DNA of 6,556 nucleotides from CAZMVY01 sp964569765 (lineage in GTDB: Bacteria > Planctomycetota > Phycisphaerae > UBA1845 > PWPN01): contig CAZMVY010000240.1 of NCBI GenBank assembly GCA_964569765.1, positions 1 through 6,556 of the forward strand, in the 5' to 3' direction. Position numbers and translations under genes: made by a program. The notes under the pieces were generated by a model that was not told the origin of the DNA, did no database searches, and worked only from the letters and a program-made list of their open reading frames with translations. This document shows, one piece after another, positions 1-6,052 of the stretch. Every line of letters starts with the position of its first letter. Positions within the stretch are counted from its first letter, which is position 1.

Positions 1-57
1 CTCCCCGCGCCCCCCGGGGCCCTCCCCCCGCCCGCCCGGCCCCGGCCCCGGCCCCGC
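1..57. repeat. G/C-only low-complexity tract with GGCCCC repeats
   Basis: In the first 57 bases only positions 2 and 23 are not G or C. Three perfect tandem copies of GGCCCC occupy 38-55, flanked by C5-C6 runs. Read on the minus strand this is a series of G-runs able to form a G-quadruplex. It falls inside the ceramidase-like reading frame and encodes a Gly/Pro/Arg run not expected in that fold. It may be an assembly or sequencing artefact at a contig end rather than real genomic sequence. Confidence 0.75.
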
Positions 58-429
58 ACGCGCGGCGACGGCCGCCTGCTCCAGTTGTGTCCGCAGGAAG
101 GAGACGTACGTTGCGTCGTAGACGCCCGCCTCCTGAAGATGGATCGTGCCCGGGCCGGAATGCGGGTGCGTTGCCGAGATCATCACCTGGCGCGGTTCGA
201 GCCGGCGGCTGCGCCGGGCCCACTCGCGGAAATCGCACACGAAGCCGCGTTCGACGGCCAGCAGATCCGCATGGAGCCACAGCAGGCGTTCGCCGTCCTG
301 TTCGAGATAGAGCCCCCTTGCGTAAAGACGATCCAGGATTCCGGTCGAGGGCTGGATGCGCCGGGCGAAGCCCGAGAGTTCGACGCCGACCTCCGGCGTG
401 ATGTCGATCTGTGACGTTCCAACAAGCAT
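1..429 (-). CDS. Neutral/alkaline ceramidase-like protein, N-terminal part (cut by window edge)
   Basis: Reading the minus strand from the ATG at 429-427 gives 143 open codons to the window edge; the stop lies outside. The start MLVGTSQIDITPEVGVELSG matches the opening strand of the neutral/alkaline non-lysosomal ceramidase N-terminal domain (typically vGxxxxDITP...G). The family signature appears as ATHPHSGPG, residues 86-94, with H88 and H90 matching the HxHSGP histidines; by family knowledge these belong to the zinc and substrate site that hydrolyses an amide bond. The catalytic serine region is not in the window. No signal peptide is visible, whereas classical ceramidases are exported, so this is probably a cytoplasmic relative with another N-acyl or ester substrate. 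The ribosome binding site is weak (GGAA at 441-444, 11 bases from the ATG). It is the last visible gene of the operon, 132 bases after the aminotransferase. From about residue 125 the protein becomes an improbable Gly/Pro/Arg run, so the last ~19 codons should not be trusted. Confidence 0.82.
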   Translation of the reverse strand, partial: MLVGTSQIDITPEVGVELSGFARRIQPSTGILDRLYARGLYLEQDGERLLWLHADLLAVERGFVCDFREWARRSRRLEPRQVMISATHPHSGPGTIHLQEAGVYDATYVSFLRTQLEQAAVAARAGPGPGPGGRGEGPGGRGE

Positions 430-462
430 TGTGCACCGCGTTCCGCGCGAGGACGATGAATG

Positions 463-560
463 CCGAATGTCGAAGCTCGAATGACGAAAAAATGGGTAAG
501 GGCAGCCGGCGCACGCGGCTTGTCCATTCGGGTCTCGTCGCTCGGATTTCGTTACTCGGG
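463..560. repeat. Diverged inverted repeat with nested hairpin between aminotransferase and ceramidase-like genes
   Basis: The plus-strand arm starting CCGAATGTCGAAGCTCGAATG at 463 is mirrored by an arm at about 524-560. Reverse-complemented, the second arm reads CCGAGTAACGAAATCCGAGC and onward. Aligned by eye, about 17 of the first 25 positions match, with a recurrent CGAA/CGAATG theme. Between the arms lies a perfect 5-bp stem, AGCCG 504-508 with CGGCT 516-520, around a 7-base loop. The block fills nearly all of the 132-base gap between two co-directional genes. It looks like an old REP- or MITE-like dispersed element, or an mRNA processing or attenuation structure. It has no U-tract, so it is not called a terminator. 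Confidence 0.5.
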
Positions 561-561
561 C

Positions 562-1788
562 TTACGCCTCCTTCAGGTCTTTGCGGTTCTCGTAGACCTT
601 TGTGAAGGCCCGCACGATGTCGTCCATATCGTCGCGCGTCCCGAGCAGGATCCGCTGTTCGAGCCAGCCGCCGAGTTCGTAGCAGATCGCCTCGCAGTTC
701 GGGCAGGACGTCTTCGCATAGTCCACGCCCTGACAGCCGGCATACGGGCCGAATTCCCGTTGCAGGAACAGCGGCTGCCGATAGAGCGGCAGGGGATATC
801 CGCCGAAGTTCGGAATCCCCTCCGCCGCCAGCGCTTTCAGGAACGCGGCGCGCGGCACGCCGAGTTCCTTCGCATCCACGCGGAAGCAGAACAGGTGGAA
901 CGCGTGCCGCGTGCAGTCGGCGGGGATCTTCTGCGGCCGGATGCCGGGGATGGCGGCGAGCTTCTCGGTGAGGTATCGCCCGTTCTCGTCGCGGCGGCGG
1001 GTCTGCTCGTTGAGCCTCTGGAACTGCGCGTTGAGGACCGCCCCCTGGAACTCGCTCAGCCGGAAGTTGCCCGCGATGACGAAATGTTCGTACCAGGCAT
1101 GACCGGGCCGCCGTCCGCAGTTGTGGATCGAGCGGCAGCGCGCCGCCAGCTCCGCGTCGTTTGTCGTGATGAAGCCGCCCTCGCCGCTCGTGAGGTTCTT
1201 GCTCGACTGGAACGAGAACGAGCCGAAGTGCCCGATCGACCCCGTCCGCCGGCCCTTATACTCCGCCCCGTGCGCGTGCGCGGCGTCTTCGATTACGATC
1301 AGGTTGTGGCGCTTCGCGATGGCCATGATCGCGTCCATGTCGGCCGGCAGACCGCCGAAGTGCACCGGAATGATCGCCTTTGTCCGCGGCGTAATCGCCG
1401 CCTCGATCGCCTTCGGCGAGATGTTGAGCGTTTCCAGATCGATGTCCGCGAACACCGGCGTGGCGTTGGCCGTGATCACGGCGGTGGCCGTTGCCAGGAA
1501 GGTATACGGCGGCACGATTACCTCGTCGCCTGCCTGGATGCCGGCCGCCATCAGGGCGATCTGCAGCGAGACCGTGCCGTTGACTACGGCGATGCCGTGC
1601 GCCGCCCCCTGGTACTTTGCGAAATCGCGCTCGAACGTCGCCACCTCCGTGCCGTCCTGCTTACCCCACTTGCCGCTGCGGACCGCGCGGGCGAGCGCCT
1701 GTTCCTCTTCCGGCCCGAACACAGGCCAGGAGGGAAACGGCTTCGTTCGTACGGGATTACCGCCGTGGATCGCCAATTGTCTGGTCAT
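562..1788 (-). CDS. DegT/DnrJ/EryC1/StrS family PLP-dependent aminotransferase
   Basis: This 408-residue protein has the usual length for fold-type I aminotransferases that add or remove an amino group on keto sugars or cyclitols using PLP. The Schiff-base lysine is K197 in SFQSSKNLTSGEGG. D168 in IEDAAHAHGA is the aspartate that pairs with the PLP ring nitrogen. Phosphate-binding and substrate-loop motifs are present (NGTVSLQIAL 70-79, PPYTFLATATA 93-103, NFRLSEFQGAVL 241-252). The opening IHGGNPVRTKPFPSWP and the DAAHAHGA and CPN motifs place it, from memory, near 3-amino-5-hydroxybenzoate synthase (RifK) and inosose aminotransferases (BtrS/StsC) rather than the short nucleotide-sugar group; the actual substrate is unknown. 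No export signal, so cytoplasmic. The ATG at 1788 is chosen because GGAG at 1797-1800 lies 8 bases upstream, inside the last codons of the hydrolase gene. Only 3 bases separate the two genes, implying translational coupling. A cysteine cluster (C352, C362, C365, C369) near the C-terminus is unusual. Confidence 0.95.
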   Translation of the reverse strand: MTRQLAIHGGNPVRTKPFPSWPVFGPEEEQALARAVRSGKWGKQDGTEVATFERDFAKYQGAAHGIAVVNGTVSLQIALMAAGIQAGDEVIVPPYTFLATATAVITANATPVFADIDLETLNISPKAIEAAITPRTKAIIPVHFGGLPADMDAIMAIAKRHNLIVIEDAAHAHGAEYKGRRTGSIGHFGSFSFQSSKNLTSGEGGFITTNDAELAARCRSIHNCGRRPGHAWYEHFVIAGNFRLSEFQGAVLNAQFQRLNEQTRRRDENGRYLTEKLAAIPGIRPQKIPADCTRHAFHLFCFRVDAKELGVPRAAFLKALAAEGIPNFGGYPLPLYRQPLFLQREFGPYAGCQGVDYAKTSCPNCEAICYELGGWLEQRILLGTRDDMDDIVRAFTKVYENRKDLKEA

Positions 1789-1791
1789 GGT

Positions 1792-3558
1792 CTACTCTCC
1801 ATACTTCTGCGTTTGCATCTGCCTGAGCGACTGAATGTCGGTGTCCAGGGTCTTCGTTTCCGCGACATACCCGTGCGGAAACGCCTCTTTCATCCGCACG
1901 GCCAGCCGCTCCAGGTATTCGATGTACGCCTCGGCCGCCTGCCGCGAGTGCGGCATGCCCGTAATCTGCGCATACTTGTGGCGCACGGCGTTGAAGCCGG
2001 TATCGCCGTTGCCGTAGATGAGCATGCCGGGGTAGGCCTCCACCAGGTCCCGCATCACGTCCCGCTGAGCCGGCGTCTCGGCGAGGTGCACGATTGCCTG
2101 GCCGATCGAACGCACCGGGTCGTACGCCCCGGGATTGTACGCGTAATCCGCGCAGGTGAGCAGTGGGATCCGGTTCGCCTCGTTCTGCTGGCAGAGCGGG
2201 TTGCTCATGTAGCCGTCGATCACCTCGCACAGGTCCGGGTCGCGCCCGGTCACGGGCCCGAGGTGCATCGTCGGCCGCGCGTCGTTCACCGGGTAGTTGT
2301 CCCACAGGAACAGGCGGCGCTGTACGATTCCGCGAAACGTCTCCGCCGCCTTGCGGGTGATCCGCCCGACGACCGCATCGCCGGTCCAGAACACGTACAC
2401 GTCCCGGTCCAGCTCGCGGGCGAGCGTCTCGAGGTACGGCTTCTGCTCCTTGCCGGTTCCGTCGCCCCAGTAATATGTCGGGCAGAAGATCATCTGCGCG
2501 CCGGGGTCTTTCTCACGCAACCGGCGGAGGATCTGGTTGACCACTTTCGCCTGAGCGGCCGCGTCGATGCCCTGGCTGATGTCATCCAGCGAGATGTTGA
2601 ACCACTTCACGCCGAGCCCCTGCGCCCAGGCGTAGTGCTGCCAGAGGGCCTCCACGTCTTTCGCCTCGCCGCTGTTCACGAACCGCTTCGAGCAGAGGTT
2701 CGGATTCATGCTGAAGCAGAAGCTGATGCCCTGCTCCTGGCATGCCTTGACCACCTTCGCGTAGGCCGCCTTCTTCTCCTCCGGCAGCGGCTCCCACCAG
2801 CGGTTCACGTTCGGATCGCCCCATTTGTAGTGCTCCACGTCGCACATGCTCGTGTAGCAGTTCATCAGGAAGTTCATCTTGTACTTCGCGAGCACGGGGA
2901 TCTCGGAGAGGTATTGCGGCGGCGTCCACATCCAGCCCTTCGTGCCGCGGAACTTGAAGCCGGGCTCCCGGCCTGGTGGCAGCGGAGTCGGCAGCGGCTC
3001 GATCTTTTCCGGCAGCGCCACCGAGAAGTCCTTCGTCAGATCCCGGCGGATAACGTACTCCTCGGGTCCGACCACGCACGCGGCCACCTGGAACCACGGC
3101 GGCATACCGAGCGTGCCTTTCTTCTCGCGGTTGACGATGGCCAGCGTGTTCTCGCCGGGCTTCACGACGCCGGCGGGGATGGCGAACCTGCGCGTATCAA
3201 ACTTCCGCGACGGAAAGTCGTTGCGCCCCTCGAAGACGACCGTCCCGTTGAGTTCGATCGCGATCGTGCACTGGCCGCGGTAATCGTCGTCGCGCCCCTT
3301 GATGTGGATGAACAGCGGTTCGGCCGGGACCTGCTTGACGGTGAACTTCACTTGCATTCGCGAGCGACCGCCGGTCGGCTGGGCGTACACGTAGTTGACC
3401 GGCTCCCCGTCCATGACCGCGCCGAACAGATCCTTTGCCCCGCCGATGAACTCCGAACCGGTAAAGGCGGCCAGGGCCTGCGGTCTCGGCTCGCCGGCCG
3501 ACAGAGATGCCGCCGACAACGCCGAAACCGCGATTCCGGCGATCCAGGTAAGCCTCAT
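1792..3558 (-). CDS. Secreted GH84-like glycosidase (O-GlcNAcase/hyaluronidase superfamily) with N-terminal beta-sandwich
   Basis: 588 residues, starting at the ATG at 3558 with GGAGG at 3568-3572, nine bases upstream. The frame stays open further upstream to 4647, but that part overlaps the UroD-like gene. Residues 1-21 are a signal peptide (MRLTWIAGIAVSALSAASLSA, cut near A21-G22), so the product is exported. Residues ~30-165 look like a galactose-binding-type beta-sandwich (IAIELNGTVVFEG, AIPAGVVKPGENTLAIVN). Residues ~200-480 match GH84: FNISLDDIS holds the catalytic Asp pair D325-D326, FCPTYYWG (358-365), FWTGDAVVGRIT (390-401), LWDNYPVND (418-426), GPVTGR (434-439) and a SNP motif with N453. 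From memory of human O-GlcNAcase, N421, D426 and N453 match the sugar-contacting N280, D285 and N313. The usual EGFYG and APKDD motifs are missing (here GTKGWMWT, 205-212), so hexosaminidase specificity is doubtful. Family GH84 enzymes cleave beta-N-acetylhexosaminides by substrate-assisted catalysis. Sits upstream of, and almost touching, the aminotransferase gene. Confidence 0.85.
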   Translation of the reverse strand: MRLTWIAGIAVSALSAASLSAGEPRPQALAAFTGSEFIGGAKDLFGAVMDGEPVNYVYAQPTGGRSRMQVKFTVKQVPAEPLFIHIKGRDDDYRGQCTIAIELNGTVVFEGRNDFPSRKFDTRRFAIPAGVVKPGENTLAIVNREKKGTLGMPPWFQVAACVVGPEEYVIRRDLTKDFSVALPEKIEPLPTPLPPGREPGFKFRGTKGWMWTPPQYLSEIPVLAKYKMNFLMNCYTSMCDVEHYKWGDPNVNRWWEPLPEEKKAAYAKVVKACQEQGISFCFSMNPNLCSKRFVNSGEAKDVEALWQHYAWAQGLGVKWFNISLDDISQGIDAAAQAKVVNQILRRLREKDPGAQMIFCPTYYWGDGTGKEQKPYLETLARELDRDVYVFWTGDAVVGRITRKAAETFRGIVQRRLFLWDNYPVNDARPTMHLGPVTGRDPDLCEVIDGYMSNPLCQQNEANRIPLLTCADYAYNPGAYDPVRSIGQAIVHLAETPAQRDVMRDLVEAYPGMLIYGNGDTGFNAVRHKYAQITGMPHSRQAAEAYIEYLERLAVRMKEAFPHGYVAETKTLDTDIQSLRQMQTQKYGE

Positions 3559-3567
3559 CTCGTTCGT

Positions 3568-3572
3568 CCTCC
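3568..3572 (-). promoter_or_regulatory. Ribosome binding site that fixes the GH84-like start
   Basis: GGAGG on the minus strand, nine bases before the ATG at 3558. It separates the true 588-residue gene, whose product begins with a signal peptide, from the longer open frame that continues upstream through the UroD-like gene. Confidence 0.8.
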
Positions 3573-3692
3573 GTGCTCGTGGGGCGGCCCTGGCGGGACG
3601 CCGGCCGTACGTTCCGCGTGCGGTAGGCGGCTGCGGGGCCCGACCTTCCCTCGCCGTCCGGCCATTCGCGATCGGTTTCCGGGCCGGTCGGT

Positions 3693-4832
3693 TCACTTCG
3701 CCCGGCGCGCCAGCTCCTGCCGCGTCCATCGCAGCGCCTCGTTGATCTCCTCCATTCCCGCCCCCGGGGGGCATCCGCAGCTTTGCAGGATCACGCCCGT
3801 CAGCGGTCCGGTGCACAATCGCGGCAATACGTATTCCGCGTAATGCTCCCGATAGCGCCCGCGGTATTCGTCGCCCCGGGTCACGTCGAGCGCGTCCAGG
3901 AAGCATGTCAGCCTTTTCCGCGCCCGGTTGAAAGGGCATTCCTCGTCCGCCGTCGCCGGCAGCGGAAACTCGCCCGGCCCCGCGTGCACCTGAATCGATC
4001 GTACGTTCGTGATCTTCAGCAGGTTGTCCAGATTGTGCTGGTAGTCGCCGCACGAGTGAATGTGCAGCCCGCCGAACGCCTCGCCGATCATGCAGTTGTA
4101 CGGCAGCGCGAACTCCTCGTACATCTCCGGGCTGAGCATGATCAGCGGCGTATCGTCCGCCAGACACAACCCGATGTTCTCCGAGATGCTCGGAAAGTTC
4201 GCGCCGGGAAAGCCGGGGTGCTCGATCGTCTGGAGCCACTGCTGCGTCAGGTCGATCGTGTACTCGGCAATCATCCGGCAGAGATGATGCACCGCCTTCG
4301 GGTCCGTCACGCAGGCCGTGAACAGCTCGTTCGGTTCGACCACCTGCGCGGCGACGGAGAACGGGCACTGAATGTCCGGCGTCCACATCGGCACGGCCGT
4401 CCCCAGCTTTCGCTGCGCGTAGTCGATCCACTCGAAGTTCCGCCGGATCATCGGCGATTCCCTCGGCGGCTTCGGCCGCAGGCTCCAGACCTGCGAGATG
4501 TCGCCGACGGCGTGGCGGGCCCACGGGCTTTGCCCGGGCAGAAACACGACCTGGCACCCGAACGCCTCCGGCACCATCACAACGGTGCAGTAGCCCAGGA
4601 TCACCGGCGTCCAGTCGTTGTCCGTTGCCGCGAGGGCGTTGGCCCACCCCGCCGCCCGCTCAAGCATCACGTCCAGATCCTCGACCGCCTCTTTCGTGCT
4701 CAGCAACGGGGCGTAGACGTTCGGCTCGACTACGGGCGTAGCCTCGCCGGGCGCACGGTCGTACGCGGCCTTCAGCCGTCGCGTCGCGGCTGCGATTCGT
4801 TCCGAATCCGGATCAAAGTTGAGTCGGGGCAT
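3693..4832 (-). CDS. Uroporphyrinogen decarboxylase (UroD)-family protein, probable zinc methyltransferase type
   Basis: 379 residues, cytoplasmic (no signal). The ATG at 4832 is preceded by GGAG at 4840-4843, seven bases away. Family features: an ADDTPLIMLSPEMYEEFALPYN block (225-246), typical of UroD/MtaA-type TIM barrels, then GLHIHSCGDY and a C-terminal LQSCGCPPGAGMEEINEAL. H259 and C261 form an HxC pair and C352 or C354 can supply the third ligand. This is the HxC...C zinc pattern that, by family knowledge, activates a thiol in methylcobamide:CoM methyltransferases such as MtaA and MtbA; true heme-pathway UroD enzymes lack it. The heme-type N-terminal substrate motif with its conserved arginines is also absent. 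A role in coproporphyrinogen synthesis is therefore unlikely, and a methyl-transfer or demethylation reaction is the better inference. No corrinoid-binding protein is seen in this window. Second gene of the operon, 78 bases after the regulator and 134 before the hydrolase. Family assignment is firm; the reaction is not. Confidence 0.9.
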   Translation of the reverse strand: MPRLNFDPDSERIAAATRRLKAAYDRAPGEATPVVEPNVYAPLLSTKEAVEDLDVMLERAAGWANALAATDNDWTPVILGYCTVVMVPEAFGCQVVFLPGQSPWARHAVGDISQVWSLRPKPPRESPMIRRNFEWIDYAQRKLGTAVPMWTPDIQCPFSVAAQVVEPNELFTACVTDPKAVHHLCRMIAEYTIDLTQQWLQTIEHPGFPGANFPSISENIGLCLADDTPLIMLSPEMYEEFALPYNCMIGEAFGGLHIHSCGDYQHNLDNLLKITNVRSIQVHAGPGEFPLPATADEECPFNRARKRLTCFLDALDVTRGDEYRGRYREHYAEYVLPRLCTGPLTGVILQSCGCPPGAGMEEINEALRWTRQELARRAK

Positions 4833-4910
4833 CCGCCGGCTCCACGAACAGGTGTCTGCGGGGCTTCGTCCTTCCGCTTGCGCCTTCTCCCACGTTCTCG
4901 CGTTCCCGCG

Positions 4911-5981
4911 CTACGCCGTCTCCCGCACGATCAGGTCCGGCAGGATGACGCGCTGCCGCTCGTTCGGCGGCAGGGTTCCGCCCTCCAGCCGGACGAAGAG
5001 CAGCTCCATCACCGCCCGGGCCAGCTCCGGCCCGCGAAGATCGAGCGTGGTCAGCGGCGGTTCCAGCAGCGCGGCGAACTCGAGATTGTCGCATCCGATG
5101 ACCGCAACATCGTCCGGTACACGCCGCCCGCGTCGGCGGAGCGCCCGGATCAGCCTCGCGGCGTACAGGTCGTTCACCGCTACAAGGCCGTCCGCGCCTT
5201 TGCTTACCACCAGTTCGTCGACGGCCGCAAGGGCGAGCGGTTCCGTGAACGGGTCTGTCCACCGCACGCCCGGTTGCTCGTCCAGGATCCAGACCCGCTG
5301 TTGCCGCTCATCGTACCCGGCCGCCCGGAGCGTTTCGACATACGCACGGTAGCGGTGCTTTGCATAGGAGAACGCCCGATTGTTCAGAACCAGAGCGACC
5401 CGTTCCCGCCCGCGGTCCAGGAGATACTGAACGCCAAGCTCGCCGACGCGATAGTAATCCGGTTCCACGTACCAGGCCTCCGCGATGGCCGCGTCATCCG
5501 CGTGATCGGGTTTTTCGTAGTAGATGACATTCGGGAATTGTGCCAGCTCCGGCAGGACCGTGTCCCGGAAGTCGGGATGGTTGTGGAAGATGCTGATGAT
5601 CGCGTCGACGCCCCGATCACGGAAGTCGTCGATGTATTCCCGCACGCGCTGCGGCGTGCCGACGGCCTGTCCCAGGATGAAGCGGATTCCGCGCTCGGCG
5701 GCGAGCAACTCCATCGCCTGAATGAGCCGCACATCCGCGACGGCTTGCGTGGCGATGAGCACGCCGACCGCGTTGCTTCGCTTGCCCGTGAGCTGCCGGG
5801 CGACAAGGTTCGGTCGGTAGCCCATTTCCGCTGCGGCCGTCTGGACGCGTTCGATCGTCCGGCGCGACAGACGATGGCTTTCGCCCCTGCCAGTCAGCAC
5901 CAGCGACACGGTGGTCGGCGAAAGCGCCAGTCGCTCGGCGATTTGTGCGACTGTCACGCGGTGGGGGTTGCCATTGGCCAC
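4911..5981 (-). CDS. LacI/GalR-family transcriptional regulator
   Basis: 356 residues from the GTG at 5981. DNA-binding part: VTVAQIAERLALSPTTVSLVL (residues 9-29) is the helix-turn-helix, and YRPNLVARQL (55-64) is the hinge helix, with L64 in the place of the leucine that wedges into a central CpG of the operator. The effector domain is a periplasmic-binding-protein fold with the usual landmarks AVNDLYAA (268-275), VAVIGCDN (292-299) and PPLTTLDL (308-315). A longer reading starts at the ATG at 6032 (373 residues). GTG is preferred because GAGGG at 5989-5993 lies seven bases upstream and the ATG has no ribosome binding site. The extra codons also often end in A or T, unlike the rest of the gene, and they overlap operator DNA. 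Expected role: repressor of its own operon, released by a sugar-like ligand. Its own promoter carries two matching operators. First gene of the set. Confidence 0.93.
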   Translation of the reverse strand: MANGNPHRVTVAQIAERLALSPTTVSLVLTGRGESHRLSRRTIERVQTAAAEMGYRPNLVARQLTGKRSNAVGVLIATQAVADVRLIQAMELLAAERGIRFILGQAVGTPQRVREYIDDFRDRGVDAIISIFHNHPDFRDTVLPELAQFPNVIYYEKPDHADDAAIAEAWYVEPDYYRVGELGVQYLLDRGRERVALVLNNRAFSYAKHRYRAYVETLRAAGYDERQQRVWILDEQPGVRWTDPFTEPLALAAVDELVVSKGADGLVAVNDLYAARLIRALRRRGRRVPDDVAVIGCDNLEFAALLEPPLTTLDLRGPELARAVMELLFVRLEGGTLPPNERQRVILPDLIVRETA

Positions 5982-5988
5982 ACAAGTG

Positions 5989-5993
5989 CCCTC
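5989..5993 (-). promoter_or_regulatory. Ribosome binding site deciding the GTG start of the LacI-type gene
   Basis: GAGGG on the minus strand, seven bases before GTG 5981-5979. The competing ATG at 6032 is preceded by GCATTAGCGCGA, with no purine-rich Shine-Dalgarno. If transcription begins near 6045, the ATG would have only about 13 bases of leader, while the GTG would have about 64. Confidence 0.65.
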
Positions 5994-6014
5994 GGCCGCA
6001 AGCCAAACGTCCTT

Positions 6015-6030
6015 GCTAATCCGATGTAGC
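6015..6030. promoter_or_regulatory. LacI-type operator O2 (imperfect)
   Basis: GCTAATCCGATGTAGC, with GCTA/TAGC arms and a CpG exactly at the centre (6022-6023). Compared with the reverse complement of O1 (GCTAATCCGCATTAGC) it is identical at 13 of 16 positions. Its centre lies 22 bp from that of O1, close to two helical turns, so two dimers could bind on the same face. Predicted to lie about +15 to +30 in the transcript. Confidence 0.65.
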
Positions 6031-6036
6031 ATTCGC

Positions 6037-6052
6037 GCTAATGCGGATTAGC
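6037..6052. promoter_or_regulatory. LacI-type operator O1
   Basis: GCTAATGCGGATTAGC is a 16-bp palindrome with 7 of 8 pairs symmetric and a CpG at its centre (6044-6045), the hallmark of LacI-family operators. It touches the last base of the predicted -10 box and covers the expected transcription start, so binding should block the promoter. The 9-bp half GCTAATCCG recurs perfectly inverted in O2. Confidence 0.75.

Noticed and set aside
183..527. A 114-codon minus-strand frame overlapping the ceramidase-like gene
   Set aside because: It is a shifted frame of that gene; the frame from 429 carries the DITP and HPHSGP motifs.
3640..3691. Inverted repeats (CCGACC/GGTCGG, CCGGCC/GGCCGG) in the UroD-hydrolase gap as a terminator
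   Set aside because: Loops are long, stems short, no U-tract follows on the minus strand, and such arms are common by chance in GC-rich DNA.
460..3843. A 1127-codon open frame on the plus strand, antisense to the aminotransferase, the hydrolase and the end of the UroD-like gene
   Set aside because: It has no recognisable domains, is unusually rich in Arg, His, Val and Leu as antisense frames of GC-rich genes are, and runs across intergenic DNA. The minus-strand genes have clear motifs and ribosome binding sites.
1792..4647. The hydrolase read as a 951-residue fusion from the upstream ATG
   Set aside because: The extra 363 residues are an out-of-frame reading of the UroD-like gene plus the intergenic gap. 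The signal peptide and GGAGG place the start at 3558.
3783..6029. A 748-codon plus-strand open frame antisense to the UroD-like and LacI-type genes
   Set aside because: Same antisense composition effect; no family motifs, and it overlaps two well-supported genes.
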